Below are positions 1 through 4,991 of a DNA stretch of 5,410 nt, piece by piece. The position numbers and the translations under genes were made by a program. The stretch is from the NCBI GenBank assembly GCA_022360595.1, contig JAKSCN010000565.1, forward strand, positions 1 to 5,410, given 5' to 3'. The notes below the pieces were generated by a model. The model saw only the letters and a program-made list of their open reading frames with translations, made no database searches and was not told where the DNA came from. The DNA is from Chromatiales bacterium. GTDB lineage: Bacteria > Pseudomonadota > Gammaproteobacteria > Chromatiales > Chromatiaceae. Each line of letters starts with the position of its first letter. Position 1 is the stretch's first letter.

Positions 1-3
1 ATT

Positions 4-228
4 ATGAAAAAACTGCATGAGATAGGTAATGGAATTGTCCAAGCATATCAGCCGAGCCGAATGAGCTTCCGCATCGGAGCAGCAAAAGATGAACGTCCGA
101 GAAACCTTGTTGAACTACTGCAGGGGAACAAAATGGTTTTCCGCTACTACCTCGCCACTGGCGGCTATAAGGATATTTCGTTCTCCTTGCAAGGGTCAGC
201 CAAAGCTATCTCCGCTGCCATTGAATAA
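4..228 (+). CDS. Small hypothetical protein, possibly the 3' end of a longer gene
   Basis: A 74-residue frame opens with ATG at position 4 and ends with TAA. The frame is also open through the three bases before the ATG, so the real gene may begin outside the window; no ribosome binding site can be judged. I do not recognise the family. The product is soluble-looking, with no signal peptide or membrane helix. It has a basic, charged middle (around GAAKDERPRN) and a C-terminal stretch rich in aromatic residues and glycine (FRYYLATGGYKDISFSLQGS) that reads like beta strands, followed by a short helix ending in AISAAIE. This reads like the end of a folded domain rather than a random frame. Its base composition is lower in G+C than the cytochrome operon downstream, from which it is separated by 633 bases, so it is probably a separate transcription unit. 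No function is assigned. Confidence 0.5.
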   Translation: MKKLHEIGNGIVQAYQPSRMSFRIGAAKDERPRNLVELLQGNKMVFRYYLATGGYKDISFSLQGSAKAISAAIE

Positions 229-333
229 GCAGTGATTAGCCAATCAGCCTATAAACAAAGGAACCACAAAACATCATTATAAAGCCATATTCGCATTAAC
301 TTATATCCTCGGTTTGCTTGGCAGGCCATTAAC

Positions 334-355
334 AAAGGCACAAGGGAGTGCTTTT
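334..355 (+). terminator. Weak terminator-like hairpin
   Basis: AAAGGCAC (334-341) can pair with GTGCTTTT (348-355) across the six-base loop AAGGGA. This gives eight pairs, one of them G-U. The run of four T is part of the right arm rather than a separate tract, so termination would be weak. It lies about 105 bases after the stop codon of the first frame and could end its transcript. Fold-energy calculation would be needed to rank it. Confidence 0.25.
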
Positions 356-431
356 AATAGAAATTGAAATAGCCATAAGCGGAAACTTATTTATGCCTAA
401 TCGAAAATCCTTTGATATGAATCAATGATTA

Positions 432-533
432 ATGGCTGTTGTAGATAAAAAATGCATTCTTACGGATTCATTAGATCAATTAAGATTCCGTAAGCCCGTA
501 AAGTCGGCTGAATTGAGAAAAGTGCTGATGTAA
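432..533 (+). pseudogene. Doubtful 33-codon frame with a receiver-like C-terminus
   Basis: ATG at 432 opens a frame of 33 residues ending in TAA at 531-533. A stop codon lies in the same frame six bases before the ATG, and no ribosome binding site precedes it. The last residues, FRKPVKSAELRKVL, look like the end of a response-regulator receiver domain, where a conserved Lys-Pro is followed by a short loop and the final helix. The rest of such a domain is not visible upstream. It could therefore be the decayed tail of a regulator gene or a chance match. An inverted repeat falls inside the frame, which argues somewhat against it being translated. Confidence 0.15.
459..494. repeat. Inverted repeat, 8-bp perfect arms
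   Basis: CTTACGGA at 459-466 is the exact reverse complement of TCCGTAAG at 487-494. The arms are separated by 20 bases, and two further pairs form after one mismatch (468 with 485, 469 with 484). It could be a hairpin in RNA, a protein-binding dyad, or a relic of a mobile element. Nothing nearby identifies a partner. Confidence 0.4.
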
Positions 534-567
534 ATTTAAGGCCCTTTTTGATCGCTAGTCTATCGTA

Positions 568-583
568 CTGCTGCATTCGGCAG
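568..583. repeat. Short hairpin with a four-base loop
   Basis: CTGCTG (568-573) and CGGCAG (578-583) pair over the loop CATT, giving six pairs including one G-U on the plus strand. No T tract follows, so it is not a normal terminator. Its role is unknown and it may be chance. Confidence 0.25.
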
Positions 584-729
584 GCTGGCGTAGAGGATCT
601 TGAAAACTTACCATCTGTTTACTCTTCTCATCGGCTTTCTGGGTAGTTGATAACCAAAGCGATCACTACGAATCGAGGAACAAGGGACAGGGGCGCACGG
701 ACAGAGGGCGATAATCTAGGGATATCTTT

Positions 730-744
730 AGTAGATAGTCTACT
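730..744. promoter_or_regulatory. Palindrome, candidate operator upstream of the operon
   Basis: AGTAGA-TAG-TCTACT is a perfect dyad with 6-bp arms and a three-base centre, about 120 bases before the start codon of the multihaem cytochrome gene. A second dyad of similar shape, ACTAA-CTA-TTAGT, lies at 811-823. A -10-like GATAAT at 710-715 would put a transcription start just before this palindrome, so it could be an operator. No regulator gene is visible, so the assignment is tentative. Confidence 0.3.
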
Positions 745-821
745 CACTATTAACTATCAACAAGCTGCAAATCCATCCCTGATAAGCCTAAGTGCCTGTT
801 AAATCAGGCTACTAACTATTA
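740..821 (+). repeat. 13-base direct repeat, two copies
   Basis: CTACTCACTATTA at 740-752 and CTACTAACTATTA at 809-821 match at 12 of 13 positions. The copies begin 69 bases apart. The first overlaps the 730-744 palindrome by five bases and the second overlaps the 811-823 dyad. Paired copies just before an operon start suggest binding sites for one regulator, though the background here is AT-rich and short matches are not rare. Confidence 0.4.
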
Positions 822-849
822 GTCCCAGACTTATTCTAAAAACCATTAT

Positions 850-856
850 GGGAGGG
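850..856 (+). promoter_or_regulatory. Strong ribosome binding site of the multihaem cytochrome gene
   Basis: GGGAGGG contains the core GGAGG at 851-855, six bases before the ATG at 862. This fixes the start of the operon's first gene and predicts efficient translation. Confidence 0.8.
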
Positions 857-861
857 CGACG

Positions 862-2844
862 ATGCCAAGACGCATCGCTTCTACAACGCGAGCAGCCTGC
901 TTTTGGGTGGTGCTCCTCAGTCTATTCATCATGCCCGCAGTCTATGCCAAATCGGTAGAGCCGGCGGGTGAGCTTATGATTCACAACTTCGATCCCGAAA
1001 CCGGAAAGCGCATCATTCCCAACGAACGTTGCCTGACCTGTCACGGCGATGAGAAGGAAAAGAGCGATGTGCGTGATGACGGCAGTCCGGTCAAGATCTT
1101 TGTACACAGCGAGCAGATCGAAGCGAGTGTGCACGGTGAGCAGAGCTGCACGAGCTGTCACGTCACTATCGACCGTGTGCCCCACCGCGAAGCGCCCAAG
1201 GTGGTCGTCGGCTGTATCGAATGTCACAAGGAGACCTGGGATCAGCACAAGGACGACCCGGATGGCAAGCATGAGCGGCTCAAGGTGGTCAATGAGCAGA
1301 TCGATAATTTCATGGACTCTGTTCACGCACAGCCGAACAAGCTGGATCAATCCCGCACCAATGCCACCTGTTACGACTGTCATGAAGCCCACAACGTTGG
1401 GGAGCTTGGCAGTATTCAGCGCGCCGAGAAACGCCTGAAAAACCCCGAAGTCTGCGGACGCTGTCATGAAAAGGAACTGGAGGAGTATCGCACCTCCGAT
1501 CACGGCAAGGCCGTGCTCGAAAAAGGTGACAGCGAGTCGGCGATATGCTCCGACTGCCACACTACCCATGAGATCGCCTCACCCGAGACCGATAAGGCCA
1601 AGCTGGCGATCACCAAGAATTGCGGTGACTGCCACGAAGACGCCCAGCGCACCTACTTCGACTCCTATCACGGTCAGGTGCACCGTCTCGGCTATACCAA
1701 TACCGCCAAATGTCACGACTGCCACGGCGGCCATGAGGTCAAGAGCGCGGATGACCCGACTTCGGAGATCCACGCCAACAACCGCCTGGAAAACTGCCGC
1801 AACTGTCACACCGAAGCCAACGACAACTTTTTAAGCTTCTGGCCCCACAGCGATGCGGACGACAGGGAAAACTACCCCACCATGTGGTTTGCCAAGCGCT
1901 TCATGCAGGCGCTGATCTTCGGCGTAATGGCCTTCTTCTGGGTCCATGTGCTGCTGTGGCTCTATCGAGAGGTGATGGACCGCTTCCAGGGTAAGGGCTT
2001 CATCGAGGACCTGAACCACCCTGATGTGGTCTACTTCCGCCGCTTCCCGGCGGTCTGGCGCTGGATTCATGGCCTGTTCGCCATCTCCACCATGACCCTG
2101 ATCCTGACAGGCACCACCCTGCTCTTCTCCCATACAGACTGGGCCAAGACCGTGGTGATTTTCCTTGGTGGTGTGGAGATGGAGGGCATTATCCATCGTA
2201 CCGCGGCGGTGATCTGGCTGGGCATCTTCTTGAGCCACCTGGTCATAGCTATCTGCAACATCTGGTGCAAGCGTGATAAGTTCGAGTGGTTCGGCAGCAC
2301 CTCCATGCTGCCCAACATGAAGGACCTGCGGGATCTGCGCGATATGTTCAAGTGGTTCCTGGGTCGCGGAGAGCGTCCTCAGTTCTCCCACTGGACCTAC
2401 TGGCAGAAGTTCGACTACTGGGCACCCTTCTGGGGCGCCGCGGTAATCGGCTCCTCCGGTATCCTGCTGTTCATGCCGGAGAAGACTGCGCTGGTTCTGC
2501 CGGGCTGGATGTTCAACATCGCTACCTTGATCCATGCCGAGGAGGCGCTGCTGGCAGCCATCTTCCTCAACTCGGTGCACTTCTTTAACGTGCACTTCCG
2601 GCCCGAGCGCTTCCCGATGAGTACCACCATCTTCACCGGTGCGATTCCCATCGAGGAGTTCAAGCACGACCATCGTCTCGAATACGAGCGCCTGGTCGCT
2701 GCCGGCGAACTGGAAGATCATCTGGTCAAGCGTCCCTCGCGCCGTGCTGACCTGGCGGCCTCGTTCATCACCAGCGTACTGATCATGGCCGGCCTGGCCC
2801 TGCTCACCCTGGTGCTGATTGGCCTGATGACCACACCGAGCTGA
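862..2844 (+). CDS. Nonahaem cytochrome c fused to membrane cytochrome b (CbcL-like architecture)
   Basis: This 660-residue protein probably transfers electrons between the quinone pool and periplasmic partners. Residues 1-29 form a Sec signal peptide (hydrophobic 13-28, cleavage likely after VYA). The periplasmic part has nine CXXCH haem sites, at residues 57, 96, 118, 170, 198, 229, 254, 284 and 312. Extra histidines such as SVH, DHG and YHG are suited to bis-His ligation. Residues about 347-656 form six likely membrane helices (347-368, 401-423, 443-466, 519-538, 551-577, 632-656). His403, His445, His459, His558 and His573 lie in or at the ends of helices 2, 3 and 5, enough for two haems b. 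Basic loops place the C-terminal half's long connections in the cytoplasm and the multihaem head in the periplasm. Geobacter CbcL has the same order, nine haems c then a cytochrome b. The gene leads an operon with fccA (32-base gap) and fccB. The specific partner is inferred; the architecture is seen directly. Confidence 0.9.
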   Translation: MPRRIASTTRAACFWVVLLSLFIMPAVYAKSVEPAGELMIHNFDPETGKRIIPNERCLTCHGDEKEKSDVRDDGSPVKIFVHSEQIEASVHGEQSCTSCHVTIDRVPHREAPKVVVGCIECHKETWDQHKDDPDGKHERLKVVNEQIDNFMDSVHAQPNKLDQSRTNATCYDCHEAHNVGELGSIQRAEKRLKNPEVCGRCHEKELEEYRTSDHGKAVLEKGDSESAICSDCHTTHEIASPETDKAKLAITKNCGDCHEDAQRTYFDSYHGQVHRLGYTNTAKCHDCHGGHEVKSADDPTSEIHANNRLENCRNCHTEANDNFLSFWPHSDADDRENYPTMWFAKRFMQALIFGVMAFFWVHVLLWLYREVMDRFQGKGFIEDLNHPDVVYFRRFPAVWRWIHGLFAISTMTLILTGTTLLFSHTDWAKTVVIFLGGVEMEGIIHRTAAVIWLGIFLSHLVIAICNIWCKRDKFEWFGSTSMLPNMKDLRDLRDMFKWFLGRGERPQFSHWTYWQKFDYWAPFWGAAVIGSSGILLFMPEKTALVLPGWMFNIATLIHAEEALLAAIFLNSVHFFNVHFRPERFPMSTTIFTGAIPIEEFKHDHRLEYERLVAAGELEDHLVKRPSRRADLAASFITSVLIMAGLALLTLVLIGLMTTPS

Positions 2845-2863
2845 TAGGCACGGATAACATGCA

Positions 2864-2868
2864 GAGAG
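2864..2868 (+). promoter_or_regulatory. Ribosome binding site that decides the fccA start
   Basis: GAGAG sits eight bases before ATG 2877. The alternative ATG at 2859 has no comparable site and would add six residues (MQRDDT) ahead of a normal signal peptide. This supports 2877. Confidence 0.6.
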
Positions 2869-2876
2869 ACGACACT

Positions 2877-3455
2877 ATGAAAAAGAAAGTTCGCAACCTC
2901 TTCCTGGCCGTGCTGGCGCTGCTTCCCGCATCTGTTCTGGCTGGCCCTTCAGGAGAGGCACTCTCCTTCACCTGCGCCGGTTGTCACGGTACCGACGGCT
3001 CCAGTGTGGGGCCGTCGATGCCCGCTATCGCCGGTATGGACCCCGAGGTTTTCGTCGACGCGATGAAGGCTTACCGGAATGACCAGCGTAACGCCACCAT
3101 CATGAACCGCATCGCCAAGGCTTACAGCGATGAACAGTTCAAGGAGATGGCTTGGTTCTTTGCCAGCCAGAAGCTGCACCTGTTTCCCCAGGCACACGAT
3201 GTGGCCCTGGCCGAGCGAGGCTTCAAGTTACACGAGAAACACTGCGAGAAATGCCATGAGAACGGCGGCCGTCCCGGCGACGCCGGTACCCTGGCCGGAC
3301 AGTGGATGCCGTATCTGGAATACACCATGGACGACTTCCTCAATGGAAAGCGTAAATGGCCGCGCAAAATGCAGCGCAAGGTCGACGCGGCGATAGCGGA
3401 CGAGGGCCAAGACGCCCTCCCCGCTCTTATCCATTACTACGGTAGCCAGCAGTGA
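2877..3455 (+). CDS. fccA: Flavocytochrome c sulfide dehydrogenase, diheme cytochrome subunit
   Basis: FccA accepts electrons from the flavin subunit FccB during sulfide oxidation in the periplasm and passes them on. From ATG 2877 the product has 192 residues. Residues 1-22 are a Sec signal peptide (MKKK, hydrophobic core, cleavage after VLA). Two cytochrome c domains follow, with CAGCH at 33-37 and CEKCH at 123-127. Likely sixth ligands are Met76 in ATIMNRIAKAYS and Met165 in PRKMQRKV, both at the positions I recall for Allochromatium vinosum FccA. Other shared stretches are CAGCHGTDGSSVGPSMP, LAGQW-PYL near residue 140 and the YGSQQ end. The loop between the second haem and LAGQW appears a few residues shorter than in A. 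vinosum. An upstream ATG at 2859 is possible but gives a less natural signal peptide. The gene lies between the multihaem cytochrome b/c gene and fccB. SoxE, a related diheme protein, is the main alternative. Confidence 0.93.
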   Translation: MKKKVRNLFLAVLALLPASVLAGPSGEALSFTCAGCHGTDGSSVGPSMPAIAGMDPEVFVDAMKAYRNDQRNATIMNRIAKAYSDEQFKEMAWFFASQKLHLFPQAHDVALAERGFKLHEKHCEKCHENGGRPGDAGTLAGQWMPYLEYTMDDFLNGKRKWPRKMQRKVDAAIADEGQDALPALIHYYGSQQ

Positions 3456-3464
3456 TCCGGCGTC

Positions 3465-3470
3465 GAGGAA
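3465..3470 (+). promoter_or_regulatory. Ribosome binding site of fccB
   Basis: GAGGAA lies in the 22-base gap after the fccA stop, seven bases before ATG 3478. The short gap and own site fit coupled expression of the two subunits. Confidence 0.65.
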
Positions 3471-3477
3471 CAGAATC

Positions 3478-4776
3478 ATGACTGATATTAATCGCAGAAC
3501 ATTTATCCGTGCGGCCGGTGGGGTCGCGGCACTCGGCGCCACCCTTGGCTTTCCATCACTCGCCCTGGGGGCGACGCGCCGCGTGGTGGTGATTGGCGGC
3601 GGCGTAGGTGGTGCTACCGCGGCCAAGTACATTCGCAAGCTGGACGCCAGCATTGCCGTAACACTGATAGAAACCAAGCCCAGCTATACCTCCTGCTTCA
3701 TGAGCAACGAGGTGCTGAGCGGTGAGCGCACACTGGAATCACTCACCTTTGGCTACGATGGTTTGCGCCGTTATGGCGTGGAGGTAATCAGGGATACGGC
3801 GGTCGGCATCGATCCGGAGAAAAAGAGCGTGAAGACCGCGGGAGGCCACAGTTTCGACTATGACGCCTGCGTGGTCTCTCCCGGCATCGGTTTTAAGTGG
3901 GAGACCATTGAGGGCTATGACGAAGAGGTCGCCGCCGAGACCGTTCCTCACGCCTGGAATGCCGGTCCCCAGACTACACTGCTGCGTCGCCAGCTCGAAG
4001 CCATGCCGGAAGGCGGACATGTGATCATCGCCGCACCGCCCAATCCGTTCAAATGCCCACCAGGGCCATACGAACGCGCCTCGCAGATCGCCATGTACTG
4101 TAAGCATCACAAGCCGCGCGCCAAGATCACCATCCTCGATCCCAAGGATGCTTTCTCCAAGCAGGGGCTCTATATCGAGGGCTGGACCAAGCTCTACGGC
4201 TACGGCACCGACAACAGCATGATCGAGTGGGTCGGCGCTGCCGGTGGCGGCACAATCGAAGAGCTGGACCCGACTACGCTCACCATTCAGGCCGAGATCG
4301 AGGAGTTCCAGGGCGACGTGGTGAATATCATCCCGCCGCAAAAGGCAGGCCCCATCGCCTTTGCTGCCGATCTGGTAGACGGCGACTGGTGCCCGGTGGA
4401 CAAGCGCACCTTCGAGTCTCAGCGTCACAAGGACATCTATGTGCTGGGCGACGCCTCCAGCGCCGCCAAGATGCCCAAGTCGGCCTATGCCGCCAACTCC
4501 CAGGCCAAAGTGTGCGCGGCGGCTATCATTGCCCGCTTCAACGGTTTGGAGCCGGGCGATCCCACCTTCGTCAACACCTGCTACAGCGTGGTGGGTGAGG
4601 ACTTCGGTATCTCGGTGGCCGCGGTTTACGGCCTCAACAGCCACACCAACACCATCCAACCGATACCTAACTCGGGTGGTGTTTCACCGGCTAATGCCAG
4701 TCCGGAGATCCGCAAGCGCGAGGTGAGCTATGCCCACAGTTGGTTTAAAAACGTCATTAACGACATGCTTGAGTAA
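3478..4776 (+). CDS. fccB: Flavocytochrome c sulfide dehydrogenase, flavoprotein subunit
   Basis: FccB oxidises sulfide to sulfur or polysulfide at FAD and delivers the electrons to FccA. The 432-residue precursor starts with a Tat signal (NRRTFIRAAGG, hydrophobic to about residue 31, cleavage near ALG-A), so the flavoprotein is exported already folded. An FAD-binding Rossmann motif, VVVIGGGVGGATAAK, spans 36-50. Cys73 in SYTSCFMSNEV matches the cysteine that carries covalent FAD in Allochromatium vinosum (mature Cys42). Cys193 in PFKCPPGPYERASQ and Cys368 in VNTCYS match the redox-active disulfide (mature Cys161 and Cys337); their 175-residue spacing fits the 176 expected. YVLGDAS at 321-327 is the second FAD contact. 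The C-terminal domain (about 360-432) ends in the usual YAHSWFKNVINDM stretch. Length is normal and no key residue is missing. Sulfide:quinone reductase is less likely given the Tat signal and the adjacent fccA; SoxF is a close homologue. The residue matches are recalled, not computed. Confidence 0.95.
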   Translation: MTDINRRTFIRAAGGVAALGATLGFPSLALGATRRVVVIGGGVGGATAAKYIRKLDASIAVTLIETKPSYTSCFMSNEVLSGERTLESLTFGYDGLRRYGVEVIRDTAVGIDPEKKSVKTAGGHSFDYDACVVSPGIGFKWETIEGYDEEVAAETVPHAWNAGPQTTLLRRQLEAMPEGGHVIIAAPPNPFKCPPGPYERASQIAMYCKHHKPRAKITILDPKDAFSKQGLYIEGWTKLYGYGTDNSMIEWVGAAGGGTIEELDPTTLTIQAEIEEFQGDVVNIIPPQKAGPIAFAADLVDGDWCPVDKRTFESQRHKDIYVLGDASSAAKMPKSAYAANSQAKVCAAAIIARFNGLEPGDPTFVNTCYSVVGEDFGISVAAVYGLNSHTNTIQPIPNSGGVSPANASPEIRKREVSYAHSWFKNVINDMLE

Positions 4777-4792
4777 ACCTACCCGCTCGAAC

Positions 4793-4835
4793 AACTAAAG
4801 GCAGTATCCTGTAGAAAGCGTCACTCCCTTTAGTT
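4793..4835 (+). repeat. 9-bp inverted repeat just after fccB
   Basis: AACTAAAGG at 4793-4801 is the exact reverse complement of CCTTTAGTT at 4827-4835, with 25 bases between. It begins 17 bases after the fccB stop. No T tract follows, so by itself it is not an intrinsic terminator. It could form a 3' stem protecting the operon message or act together with the stronger hairpin 21 bases downstream. Confidence 0.45.
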
Positions 4836-4855
4836 CCATGGTGATCGCCGAGAAA

Positions 4856-4887
4856 ACATAACCCATCCTCCAGGGGATGGGTTATGT
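4856..4887. terminator. Bidirectional intrinsic terminator between convergent genes
   Basis: A perfect 13-bp stem (4856-4868 with 4875-4887) closes over the six-base loop TCCAGG. The stem contains AACCCATCC and its complement. On the minus strand the stem runs straight into a T run, since the plus strand has AAAA at 4853-4856 before it, so it is a good terminator for the mlaC-like gene. On the plus strand only TCGTTT follows, giving a weaker tail for the fcc operon. Its place between two genes that point at each other fits a shared terminator. Confidence 0.8.
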
Positions 4888-4991
4888 CGTTTGCTGCGGG
4901 TGTCTATCTCTTCTCCTGGGCCACCCGTTTGTAACCTGATTGTGGCAATAACCAGTACCACTTAAATTTTTCACTCGGCTGAGCACCGGAA

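Larger units (their letters stand above)
229..861. other. Long AT-rich intergenic region upstream of the cytochrome operon
   Basis: This 633-base stretch has no convincing gene in either direction. It is clearly richer in A+T than the operon that follows, except for a short G-rich patch at about 684-709. It contains a weak terminator-like hairpin (334-355), an inverted repeat of 8-bp arms (459-466 with 487-494) inside a 33-codon frame (432-533), a small hairpin (568-583), a palindrome (730-744), and a 13-base direct repeat (740-752 and 809-821). The promoter of the downstream operon must lie here if the operon has its own. The only reasonable -10-like hexamer I see is GATAAT at 710-715, without a good -35 partner at 17 bases. 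The size of the gap could also reflect a decayed gene. Confidence 0.7.

Noticed and set aside
337..351. Possible sigma-54 promoter (GGCAC...GTGC)
   Set aside because: The GG and GC elements are 11 bases apart instead of 10 and the site is more than 500 bases from the next gene. The same bases form a hairpin.
600..675. Sigma-70 -35-like boxes TTGAAA (600-605) and TTGATA (647-652)
   Set aside because: At 17 bases downstream neither has an acceptable -10 hexamer, so I do not call promoters there.
229..861. tRNA, CRISPR array or complete insertion sequence in the long gap
   Set aside because: I see no cloverleaf with a TTC-A arm and CCA end, no regularly spaced repeats, and no transposase-like frame or terminal repeats.
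922..1569. Minus-strand frame of 215 codons with hydrophobic runs opposite the haem domain
   Set aside because: The apparent membrane segments come from antisense reading of Asp- and Glu-rich codons, and the sense strand has a run of CXXCH motifs that cannot be chance.
1831..2721. Long minus-strand open frame of 296 codons inside the multihaem cytochrome b gene
   Set aside because: It lies wholly opposite a well-supported gene, and its translation is a low-complexity mix rich in His, Glu and Gln with no recognisable domain. It follows from the codon use of the sense strand.
3739..4659. Minus-strand open frame of 306 codons opposite fccB
   Set aside because: It is antisense to a clear fccB. 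Its composition is rich in Val, Gly and Asp with no fold pattern and no ribosome binding site of note.
3478..4776. Sulfide:quinone oxidoreductase as the identity of the flavoprotein
   Set aside because: The Tat signal, the covalent-FAD cysteine context, the CPPGPYERASQ motif and the adjacent diheme fccA all fit FccB instead.
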